Of a stretch of DNA of 64,000 nt, positions 1-8,907 are shown piece after piece. The stretch is from Bacteroides sp. GTDB lineage: Bacteria > Bacteroidota > Bacteroidia > Bacteroidales > Bacteroidaceae. Within the stretch, counting starts at the first letter, position 1, and every line of letters begins with the position of its first letter. A model generated the notes under the pieces. That model was given only the letters and a program-made list of their open reading frames with translations, had not been told where the DNA came from and searched no databases. A program made the position numbers and the translations under genes. The stretch spans positions 140,516-204,515 of the forward strand of contig JAJQDI010000018.1 of NCBI GenBank assembly GCA_021202275.1, read 5' to 3'.

Positions 1-59
1 CTACAGGGTACGGAGTAGACATCTACCATTCAATATGGGAGAACACACGATAACCGTTT

Positions 60-1361
60 TCAGAGCGAGAGCAGATACGCCTTAAAATCTTCGAACCTCT
101 TACTCATCGGCAGGCTTTTTTTCTTCCCTGCCATAAAGGCCTGCAATTTCGCAGGGATCTCTACTTGCTCACCAATGATCTCCTCCACGGTTTCCAGGAA
201 CTTAGCCGGGTGAGCCGTTTCCAGGAATACCCCCGTCTCACTGGATTGCAGATGTTCCTGTAACGCGCAGTATCCGCAGGCCCCATGCGGATCGAGCAGG
301 TATCCGGTCTGTTCCCATACCTCTTTCACGGTCTCCCGGATCTGTTGGTCTGTATAGGTAGCCCCACTGATCTCTGCGGCAATGTCCGCATGCGATGCTT
401 TATAAAGATCAAGCACCCGGGCAAAGTTGCTCGGATCACCTACATCCATCGCATTGGCTATAGTAGCTACGGAAGGCCGTGGTGTATATACACCCGTTTG
501 TAAATACTGATAGAATATATCGTTGCGATTATTAGCAGCAATGAAACGTTTTACGGGAAGTCCCATCTGCTTGCCAAACAATCCGGCAGTAATGTTCCCG
601 AAGTTCCCACTGGGTACACAGATCACAGCCTGATCTGCCTTGCCCCGCTTTTTCAACTGAGCATACGCGTAGAAATAATAGAATGCCTGCGGCAGGAAAC
701 GGGCGACGTTGATGGAGTTGGCCGATGTCAACAGCAATTTCTCATTCAGCTCGGCATCCATAAAAGCAGACTTTACCAATGCCTGACAATCATCAAATGT
801 CCCATCTACTTCCAGAGCAGTAATGTTCTGCCCCAGCGTAGTAAATTGTTTCTCCTGTATCTCACTGACTTTCCCTTTCGGATAAAGCACATATACATGA
901 ATACCCTCTACTCCCAGGAATCCGTTGGCCACAGCACTGCCCGTATCACCCGAAGTAGCGACCAGTACATTTACATTTTTCTGCCCTTCTTTACGGATGA
1001 AGTAGCCCAACAGACGGGCCATGAAACGTCCGCCCACATCTTTAAAAGCCAGTGTGGGTCCATGGAATAGTTCCAGGGAATAGATAGAGTCTGTCACCCG
1101 GACAAGCGGAGTATCAAAAGAAAGCGTATCGTATACAATCTCTTTCAGAACATCCGCAGGTACATCTTCACCGAAAAAAGCATCGGCCACCCGGTAAGCG
1201 ATCTCCTGAAAAGAGAGTTGATCGATGGTATCGTAAAACTCCGCGGGCAGCGGTTGGATACGTTCGGGCATGAACAACCCTTTGTCGGAAGCCAGCCCTT
1301 TGACCACAGCCTCCTGCAAGGATACCTCCGGAGCCATCTGATTGGTACTATAGTATTTCAT
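60..1361 (-). CDS. thrC: Threonine synthase
   Basis: 433 aa; MKYYSTNQMAPEVSLQEAVVKGLASDKGLFMPE, FHGPTLAFKDVGGRFMARLL and VATSGDTGSAVA PLP-enzyme motifs. Confidence 0.96.
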   Translation of the reverse strand: MKYYSTNQMAPEVSLQEAVVKGLASDKGLFMPERIQPLPAEFYDTIDQLSFQEIAYRVADAFFGEDVPADVLKEIVYDTLSFDTPLVRVTDSIYSLELFHGPTLAFKDVGGRFMARLLGYFIRKEGQKNVNVLVATSGDTGSAVANGFLGVEGIHVYVLYPKGKVSEIQEKQFTTLGQNITALEVDGTFDDCQALVKSAFMDAELNEKLLLTSANSINVARFLPQAFYYFYAYAQLKKRGKADQAVICVPSGNFGNITAGLFGKQMGLPVKRFIAANNRNDIFYQYLQTGVYTPRPSVATIANAMDVGDPSNFARVLDLYKASHADIAAEISGATYTDQQIRETVKEVWEQTGYLLDPHGACGYCALQEHLQSSETGVFLETAHPAKFLETVEEIIGEQVEIPAKLQAFMAGKKKSLPMSKRFEDFKAYLLSL

Positions 1362-1467
1362 TGTTCTTCATTCATTTGTTCCGGCACATGACCGGAAGTT
1401 GGTAAGTGTATTGTTTTCGGAATCCCCTACACGTTCACCCCTGCGGATGGAAACCGCAGGGAGTCTG

Positions 1468-2679
1468 TTACGACTCCATAAACGTCCGGATAAACTGATC
1501 CTTCTCCAGCATCCCGTAGCTACCCGAAGCAGCTGCCTTTTCGTCGTACCGGTCTACCGCATCGGGTTGTATACCCGGATACCAGATCAGGAACGGGATA
1601 GGCTCGGAAGTGTGTGTACGCAACTCACAAGGGGTAGGATGATCCGGAAGTACGGCAATGGCCACCGGTTCGGCCGCCCCTTTCACTGCTTCGTAGATGG
1701 GCCCTACTACACGACTGTCCAGATCTTCGATGGTACGTATTTTCAGAGAGACATTGCCCTCATGCCCGGCTTCGTCACTGGCCTCTATATGCAGGTATAC
1801 AAAATCATCCGTTTGCAACGCCTCCAGAGCAGCAGCCACCTTATTCTCATAATTCGTATCATACAATCCGGTAGCACCTTCTACAGCCATACTACGCAAG
1901 CCGGCGTAATGTCCGATGCCCTGAATGAGATCTACAGCAGAGATCACTGCTCCTTTGCGTATCTGTGGGAAGGTCTCGCACAGCGTAGCCATCCGCGGAC
2001 GGTAACCAGGCGACCAGGGCCAGATGCTATTGGCCGGATCTTTACCGGCAGCTATCCGGCGCTGGTTGACCGGATGATCCTTTAACAACTCCTGTGATCG
2101 CAGGATCAGTTCATTGATCCGGTGGGCCGTAGTCTCCGCCGCGGGAGAGCAGGCTCTCACCAGATGCGCACGAAACGGCTGCAAAGGTACATCGTGCGGA
2201 GGAGTGCAGTCTATCTCTTTGTTCCCTCCGCGGATCACCAGCAGATGACGGTATTGAATACCCGGATGAAAACAGACCTGATCATCTCCCAGCTCCTGCT
2301 GCAGATACTCCATAAGTTCCGTGGCCTCTCCGGTAGTGATATGACCTGCCGAATGGTTCTTGATCTTTTCGTCTTCTATACAGATCAGGTTGCAACGGAT
2401 AGCCATTTCTCCCGGCAGCAACTCAATACCCATACTGGCCGCCTCCAGCGAACCGCGCCCCTCATACACCGTCGGAAGATCGTAACCCAGCACCGACAGG
2501 TTGGCCACTTCACTTCCCGGATGGAAACCCTCCAGTACGGTTTTCAGCAGCCCACTACGTCCCTGACGGGCCAGGAGATCCATATAGGGAGTATGAGCAT
2601 GCTGAAGGAGGGTTTTCCCTCCCAGTTCTTTCACGGGCCAGTCGGCCATCCCATCACCCAGTATAACAATATGTTTCAT
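1468..2679 (-). CDS. apgM: Cofactor-independent phosphoglycerate mutase / phosphonopyruvate decarboxylase-related (ApgM type); start moved to internal MKHIVILGDGMAD
   Basis: MKHIVILGDGMADWPVKELGGKTLLQ N-terminus, EASDEAGHEGN, LPDHPTPCELRTHTSEPIPFLIW; lies between thrA and thrC. Confidence 0.9.
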   Translation of the reverse strand: MKHIVILGDGMADWPVKELGGKTLLQHAHTPYMDLLARQGRSGLLKTVLEGFHPGSEVANLSVLGYDLPTVYEGRGSLEAASMGIELLPGEMAIRCNLICIEDEKIKNHSAGHITTGEATELMEYLQQELGDDQVCFHPGIQYRHLLVIRGGNKEIDCTPPHDVPLQPFRAHLVRACSPAAETTAHRINELILRSQELLKDHPVNQRRIAAGKDPANSIWPWSPGYRPRMATLCETFPQIRKGAVISAVDLIQGIGHYAGLRSMAVEGATGLYDTNYENKVAAALEALQTDDFVYLHIEASDEAGHEGNVSLKIRTIEDLDSRVVGPIYEAVKGAAEPVAIAVLPDHPTPCELRTHTSEPIPFLIWYPGIQPDAVDRYDEKAAASGSYGMLEKDQFIRTFMES

Positions 2680-2873
2680 AAAATCATTTACTATTTGACG
2701 ATTTACCATTTACGATTGATATTACCTCACGTCCTTATCCATCTAATTTATATCGCCCCAAAGGAACCACAGATAATTTAGCATATTATTTACCTGTTCG
2801 CTGACCATTCACTATTCCATTAATCACTCATGCAATTTCAATCGTAAATAGTAAATCGTCAAATCGTAAATCC

Positions 2874-5309
2874 CTACACGTTTGCAATACTCATGATATC
2901 AGCAAATACCCCTGCGGCAGTTACACTGGCTCCGGCACCGTATCCCTGGATCATCATCGGATATTCCTTGTAGCGTTCGGTAGTCAACAAGATGATGTTG
3001 TTGCTTCCTTCCAGTCCGTAGAACGGATGCGAAGCATCTACCTCCTGCAACCCTACGGAAGCCTTGTCGTTTTCCAGCTTAGCCACAAACCGCCAGTGCT
3101 TGTTCTCTTTCTCAAGCACCTGCCGGCGAGCTTCGAATCCGGCATCCAGATAAGGGACCCTCTGCCAGAACTCATCCAGCGTACCGGTAAAGAAATCGTC
3201 CGGCACAAAAAGGTTCTTTTCCACATCTTCCTGCTCCAGCCGATATCCGGCCTCACGGGCCAGGATCACCAGTTTGCGGATCACATCTTTTCCGCTGAGG
3301 TCGATCCGCGGATCAGGTTCTGAATAACGCTCTTCCTGTGCCATTCGGATGGTACGGCTGAAAGGAATATCGGCACTGATCTTGTTGAAGATATAGTTCA
3401 GGGTACCTGACAATACCGCTTCGATCTTCAGGATCTTATCGCCACTGTTGATCAGGTCGTTGATGGTATTGATGATCGGGAGTCCCGCTCCTACGTTGGT
3501 TTCGAACAGGAACTTCACGCCACGCTGGCGGGCAATGGTCTTGAGTTCGTTGTAATTGTCATATGCCGAAGAGGCTGCGATCTTGTTGGCGGCAACCACG
3601 GATATGTTGTGCTGTAAGAATTCTTTATACAGATCTGCGACCTGCGGGCTGGCCGTACAGTCGACGAAAACCGAATTGAAGATGTTCATACCGATCACCT
3701 CCTGACGGAGCAACTCCGGCGTAGAAACCATTCCGCGCTCACGAAGTTCCTCTTCGTAGTTGCACAGATCGAGTCCTTCCCGACGGAAAATGGCATGTTC
3801 GTGGTCGGCAATACCCACCACATTGATCTTCAATCCGTTTTGCTTCATCAGTTTTTCACGCTGCGTACGGATCTGTTCCAAAAGGCTGCCTCCCACCGTA
3901 CCAATCCCGCAAAGGAAAATATTAAGTACTTTGTACTCGGACAGGAAGAACGAGTCGTGGATCACATTGAGCGATTTACGCAATGACTTCGAAGATACCA
4001 CAAAAGAGATATTCGTTTCGGAAGCCCCCTGTGCGCAGGCAATCACATTGATACCGTTGCGCCCCAGCGTACCGAACAGCTTTCCGGCAATGCCCGGCGT
4101 ATGTTTCATATTCTCCCCTACGATCGCCACCGTAGCCAGGTCTTTCTCGGCCTGGATGGGAGAGATCTCACCCATCTCTATCTCTTTAGAAAACTCTTTG
4201 CTCAGCACCTGACAAGCCAGATCGGCATCCGCATTGCGCACACCGATGGAAGTACTGTTTTCCGAAGAGGCCTGTGAAACCAGGAACACACTGATACCGT
4301 TGGCTGCCAGTGTGCGGAAAATGCGGTAGTTGACCCCGATCACGCCTACCATCCCCAACCCCTGCACGGTAATCAGACTGGTATCATTGATCGAAGAGAT
4401 CCCTTTGATCGCTTTGCTTTTCGGATCGCACACCTCCTGACGGATGATGGTGCCGGCCGCTTCGGGATTGAATGTATTCTTGATCAGTATAGGAATGTTC
4501 TTGTGATAGACCGGATAGATCGTGGGAGGATATACCACTTTGGCACCGAAGTTACAAAGCTCGGTGGCCTCTACATAACTGAGTTCACTGATGGTATAGG
4601 CCGAAGAGATCACCTTGGGATCGGCTGTCATAAATCCGTCTACATCGGTCCAGATCTCCAGGATATCGGCATTCAAAGCGGCCGCGAGAATGGCCGCTGT
4701 ATAGTCTGAGCCCCCTCTTCCCAGGTTGGTTACATCACCGGTAGCTTTATCGGAAGAGATAAAGCCCGGCACCAGTGCCACCTGGGGCAGTTCCCGGAAA
4801 GTTTCCTTTACCAGCTGATGGGTGAGATCGGCATCCAGGATATGCTTGCCATGTTTCTGGTCGGTCTTGATAAAAGCGCGCGCATCATACCAGCGCGCTC
4901 CGTCGATCAGTTCGGTTACGATCAGCGAAGAGATACGCTCGCCGTAACTGACAATGGTATCGGCAGTCTTGGGAGAAAGGTCCTTGATCAGGTAGATACC
5001 CTGATAGATATCTTTGAGCTCGTTGAGAAGCTCTCCCACCCGGCGTTGCAACTCTGTCTGTTTTTCACCTTCCGGTATCACTCCTTTCACCATCTCCACA
5101 TGGCGATAGACGATCTCACGGAATTCGTTCTCATAGGCAGAGTCGCCCACGGCAGCCAGTCTGGAGGTCGCGATCATCTTGTCTGTGATCCCTCCCAGAG
5201 CAGAAACAACTACGACTACCGGCTCTGCGGCCGACTCAACGATTTTCTTCACGTTTAAAATGCTGTTCACGGAACCTACGGATGTTCCGCCGAATTTCAT
5301 TACTTTCAT
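2874..5309 (-). CDS. thrA: Bifunctional aspartate kinase / homoserine dehydrogenase I
   Basis: 811 aa; MKVMKFGGTSVGS kinase start, ACT-like region, C-terminal homoserine dehydrogenase (FLCGIGTVGGSLLEQI, VGAGLPIINTINDLINSGDKI). Confidence 0.97.
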   Translation of the reverse strand: MKVMKFGGTSVGSVNSILNVKKIVESAAEPVVVVVSALGGITDKMIATSRLAAVGDSAYENEFREIVYRHVEMVKGVIPEGEKQTELQRRVGELLNELKDIYQGIYLIKDLSPKTADTIVSYGERISSLIVTELIDGARWYDARAFIKTDQKHGKHILDADLTHQLVKETFRELPQVALVPGFISSDKATGDVTNLGRGGSDYTAAILAAALNADILEIWTDVDGFMTADPKVISSAYTISELSYVEATELCNFGAKVVYPPTIYPVYHKNIPILIKNTFNPEAAGTIIRQEVCDPKSKAIKGISSINDTSLITVQGLGMVGVIGVNYRIFRTLAANGISVFLVSQASSENSTSIGVRNADADLACQVLSKEFSKEIEMGEISPIQAEKDLATVAIVGENMKHTPGIAGKLFGTLGRNGINVIACAQGASETNISFVVSSKSLRKSLNVIHDSFFLSEYKVLNIFLCGIGTVGGSLLEQIRTQREKLMKQNGLKINVVGIADHEHAIFRREGLDLCNYEEELRERGMVSTPELLRQEVIGMNIFNSVFVDCTASPQVADLYKEFLQHNISVVAANKIAASSAYDNYNELKTIARQRGVKFLFETNVGAGLPIINTINDLINSGDKILKIEAVLSGTLNYIFNKISADIPFSRTIRMAQEERYSEPDPRIDLSGKDVIRKLVILAREAGYRLEQEDVEKNLFVPDDFFTGTLDEFWQRVPYLDAGFEARRQVLEKENKHWRFVAKLENDKASVGLQEVDASHPFYGLEGSNNIILLTTERYKEYPMMIQGYGAGASVTAAGVFADIMSIANV

Positions 5310-5426
5310 GCAAGTTTGTATTTTAACGGATTGCCCGAACGGACAACGGGTTGTTTGAATAAAAAAAGTGGTTTTGATTTTGCCTGCTCTTGCAGACGCG
5401 ATTCACGTAGAAACACAATACTATCC

Positions 5427-5489
5427 TTAACCCCTAAGGGTCATGGTGCACATGAAGGTGGTTGTGGTGTATGAATAGTACCTGATCAT
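5427..5489 (-). promoter_or_regulatory. Putative threonine-rich leader peptide (attenuator) of the thr operon: MIRYYSYTTTTFMCTMTLRG*
   Basis: 20-codon ORF read on the minus strand upstream of thrA; six Thr codons (ACC ACA ACC ACC ... ACC ... ACC); candidate -7 box TATTTTTG at 5526-5533 (minus). Confidence 0.75.
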
Positions 5490-5742
5490 AGTCGCCGTTT
5501 CTATCATTTCATTTGATAAGTGCGACAAAAATAAGAATAAAACGGTTCATTCTATCACTTTTTGCGAATAAATTGTAATAAAAATATAGATTTCCGGAAA
5601 AAGCAGGGTTAAAATGTAAAAACACGAAGCGTTTTACAAGGTAAGATTGAAAAGACAAATCTCCTAAGATGATACAAATCTCCTAACGTCATCATCTACA
5701 TGCAGAGACGCACGGCTGATATGCCCCCCAAAAGTTGGACGT

Positions 5743-6540
5743 TTATTCTACTCTATTATTATTTTGAGTTCGGTATTTTACCGGACTCAATCCATTTAAT
5801 TTTACTTTAATTCTTTTCTGATTATAATACTTTATATACCCATGTATTTTATCTTCGAGTTGCTTTATTGAACTAAACTTCTGCAAATAAAACAGTTCAG
5901 TTTTGAGTAGTGCAAAGAAACTTTCTATGGGAGCATTATCATAGGGGTTTCCTTTTGCTGACATACTCTGTATGATCCCCTTTTTCTTTATTATATCCAC
6001 ATAATATGGATGCTTATATAAATGTCCCTGGTCAGAATGCAGGATGAGTCCAGTGTGTGTGGGTATCTTCTTAAAAGCCTTTTCCATCATTTCTATAATC
6101 AGAGATAAATTCATTTGTCTTCCGATCGTATAACTGATGATTTCTCCGTTATACAGGTCCATTATGGGAGAGAGAAAAAGTTTATTTCCCTTTAGAGCAA
6201 ACTCCGTTACATCCGTTGTCCATTTCTGATTTGCTTGCTTAGCCGTAAAATCCCTATGCAGAAGATTATCAATGTCTGTATGGACTTGTGTTTTATAAAA
6301 ACGATATTTTTTAGGTCTTACAGTGGACTTTAACCCTTCTTGATTCATCAGGCGTAAAACCGTTTTATGGTTAAGCAAATAACCCTGCTCTTTTAAGCAA
6401 AGTGTAATCCTACGATAACCATACCGGCCCTTATGGGCATGGAAAATACGATGGATCCATTTTCTTTCCTGTTTATATTTATCATTACTACCCATCTTTT
6501 GGCGATAATAATAGAACGTACTTCGGGCTATACCACTCAC
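5743..6540 (-). pseudogene. IS3-family transposase OrfB (DDE integrase core), N-terminus frameshifted
   Basis: ARSTFYYYRQKMG, NQKWTTDVTEF, LILHSDQG, SMSAKGNPYDNAPIESFFALLKTEL. Upstream N-terminal sequence (KVQVIEGLRHTYSLS) is in another frame across a CT-rich tract. Confidence 0.8.
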
Positions 6541-6582
6541 ATCTAAAAGAAGAGAGAGAATAGGTATGCCTTAATCCTTCAA

Positions 6583-7101
6583 TCACCTGGACTTTCCAGT
6601 GCTCTTTTTCTCTTCTTCCCGGATTAAGGCTGCCAATTTTTTTAAGTAATCATTCTCTGCACGAAGACGAAGGTTCTCTTTTAAAAGCGCCTGATAGGAT
6701 CTCTCCGGTAAAGGCTCAGGGTAGCAGGATTTACTTTTTTTCATACCACGGATGCGTTTTTTACTAAAAGATTCTTTGCCAAACTTCTCATAGCTCTTAA
6801 GCCAATTCCTTATGGAAGAAGGGGAAAGAAGATATTTGAAAGAGGCCTGATGCAAAGATAAATGATTATTTAATATATCCTCAACCACACTACACTTATA
6901 ACGGAGACTACAGTGCCGGGCACTCTTATAACACAGACCAGAAGGACCATGAATACGGTAACAACCCGTCCAACGACGAATCATAACCTCGCTCATACCT
7001 AAAAGATTACTTACACGACGGTAAGAGTAACCATCATTAACCACTAAAAGAACAGCACTTTTACGATCAATCATACTAAATTGAATTCTGGCTCTTGACA
7101 T
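6583..7101 (-). CDS. IS3-family transposase OrfA (HTH)
   Basis: 172 aa; HTH region plus C-terminal leucine-zipper-like YQALLKENLRLRAENDYLKKLAALIREEEKK. Confidence 0.88.
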   Translation of the reverse strand: MSRARIQFSMIDRKSAVLLVVNDGYSYRRVSNLLGMSEVMIRRWTGCYRIHGPSGLCYKSARHCSLRYKCSVVEDILNNHLSLHQASFKYLLSPSSIRNWLKSYEKFGKESFSKKRIRGMKKSKSCYPEPLPERSYQALLKENLRLRAENDYLKKLAALIREEEKKSTGKSR

Positions 7102-7150
7102 AAAAATCTAATCAAATTATGTCTAACTTTTAGGGGGCACTTCAATCGGG

Positions 7151-7192
7151 GTTGGACCTGCATCGCGGAAACGCACGCCGTGCGTCTCTACA
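7151..7192 (-). repeat. Palindromic interspersed repeat, copy 1
   Basis: Reverse complement TGTAGAGACGCACGGCGTGCGTTTCCGCGATGCAGGTCCAAC; matches 58529-58570 with few differences. Confidence 0.8.
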
Positions 7193-7420
7193 AGTGTATG
7201 CCAACCTGAGAATATTTGTATGAGATTAGGGGTTTATACTTCCTATCTCACCTCAGTACATCGTAAATCAATTAATCCCAGACAAAAGCCATTTTCTCTA
7301 TACAAAACCGTATCTTTGTATACTCATTAATCCACTAAAAAACGAGAGTAAAAACCACTGTCTGCCCCAGGAAAGGACACTTTCCGACCGGCATCAGTGA
7401 CAACTTTACCAACAGATAGA

Positions 7421-8788
7421 ATGGCAAAAGAAAAAACAGTATATGTATGCAGCAATTGCGGACAAGATTCTCCGAAATGGGTAGGTAAATGCCCGTCGTG
7501 CGGAGAGTGGAATACGTATGTAGAAGAAATAGTACGCAAGGCAACGCCGGGCAAACGTCCCGTCAGCGGATTTGAAACAACCCGGAACAAACCGGTCATT
7601 CTCAAAGACATCCACACCTCGGAAGAGACACGTATCGATATGCACGACGAAGAGCTCAACCGCGTATTGGGAGGGGGGCTGGTACCCGGCTCTTTAGTAC
7701 TGATCGGGGGAGAGCCTGGCATCGGAAAATCGACCCTGGTGCTACAGACCGTACTCCGGATACCGGAAAAGCGTATCTTGTATGTGTCCGGTGAGGAGAG
7801 CGCGCGCCAGTTGAAACTGCGGGCCGACCGTATTCCGGGTGCATCGGACAATTGCCTGATCGCCTGCGAGACCTCTCTCGAACAGATCTATGTCCATATC
7901 AAAAATACCGAACCGGACCTGGTGATTATTGACTCCATACAGACCGTCTCTACAGAAAGTATAGAGTCTTCACCGGGAAGTGTATCGCAAGTGCGGGAAT
8001 GTTCGGCATCCATCCTGCGGTTTGCCAAGGAGAGTCACGTGCCGGTGATCCTGATCGGACACATCAATAAAGAAGGAAGCATTGCCGGACCGAAAGTGCT
8101 GGAACATATCGTAGACACGGTCTTGCAGTTCGAAGGAGACCAGCATTACATGTACCGCATCCTGCGCAGTATCAAAAACCGCTTTGGCAGTACTGCCGAG
8201 ATGGGTATCTATGAGATGCGCCAGGACGGACTGCGGCAGGTGAGCAATCCCTCCGAACTACTGCTCTCCCAGGATCACGGAGGTATGAGCGGGATAGCTA
8301 TCGCCTCCGCCATCGAGGGGGTACGCCCTTTCCTGATCGAGACGCAGGCATTGGTAAGCTCGGCCGTATATGGAAATCCGCAACGCTCGGCCACCGGATT
8401 CGATATCCGGCGCATGAATATGCTGCTTGCCGTACTCGAAAAGCGGGTAGGTTTCAAGCTGGCACAAAAAGATGTATTTCTCAATATCGCAGGCGGGCTC
8501 CGGGTGAACGATCCGGCCATCGACCTGGCGGTGATCAGTGCCATCCTCTCTTCCAATATGGACGCGGCCGTAGACGCGGAGGTATGTATGGCGGGAGAAA
8601 TCGGACTGTCGGGAGAGATACGCCCGATAAACCGTATCGAACAGCGCATCAGCGAGGCGGAGAAACTGGGATTCCGCCGATTTGTATTGCCCCGATACAA
8701 CATGCAGGGGTTGGATGCGAAGAAACTGAAAATAGAACTTGTCCCTGTGCGTAAGGTGGAAGAGGCTTTCCGTGCGCTTTTCGGATAG
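7421..8788 (+). CDS. radA: DNA repair protein RadA
   Basis: MAKEKTVYVCSNCGQDSPKWVGKCPSCGEWNTY zinc finger, GGEPGIGKSTL Walker A, KNRFGSTAEMGIYEM RadA motif. Confidence 0.97.
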   Translation: MAKEKTVYVCSNCGQDSPKWVGKCPSCGEWNTYVEEIVRKATPGKRPVSGFETTRNKPVILKDIHTSEETRIDMHDEELNRVLGGGLVPGSLVLIGGEPGIGKSTLVLQTVLRIPEKRILYVSGEESARQLKLRADRIPGASDNCLIACETSLEQIYVHIKNTEPDLVIIDSIQTVSTESIESSPGSVSQVRECSASILRFAKESHVPVILIGHINKEGSIAGPKVLEHIVDTVLQFEGDQHYMYRILRSIKNRFGSTAEMGIYEMRQDGLRQVSNPSELLLSQDHGGMSGIAIASAIEGVRPFLIETQALVSSAVYGNPQRSATGFDIRRMNMLLAVLEKRVGFKLAQKDVFLNIAGGLRVNDPAIDLAVISAILSSNMDAAVDAEVCMAGEIGLSGEIRPINRIEQRISEAEKLGFRRFVLPRYNMQGLDAKKLKIELVPVRKVEEAFRALFG

Positions 8789-8789
8789 T

Positions 8790-8905
8790 TAAGTTTTAAG
8801 TTATAAGTAGTAAGTTTTAAGTAGTAAGTGAAAATCCCTGACCCATGGCTTAAAACGTAAGACATAAAACTCATAACTCAAAACTTATAACTCAAAACTT
8901 AAAAA
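8790..8905. repeat. Inverted TTAAGTTATAAG-type intergenic repeat
   Basis: agttttaagttataagtagtaagttttaag ... cttataactcaaaacttaaaa arms fold back on each other. Confidence 0.7.
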
Positions 8906-8907
8906 GA

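Larger units (their letters stand above)
5722..7139 (-). mobile_element. IS3-family insertion sequence (IS150-like orfA/orfB)
   Basis: Ends TGCCCCCCAAAAGTTGGACG (left) and reverse complement TGCCCCCTAAAAGTTAGACA (right) form imperfect terminal inverted repeats around an orfA/orfB pair. Confidence 0.9.

Noticed and set aside
5719-7142. Target site duplication of the IS
   Set aside because: Bases outside the ends (ata / ctt) do not match, so no TSD is claimed.
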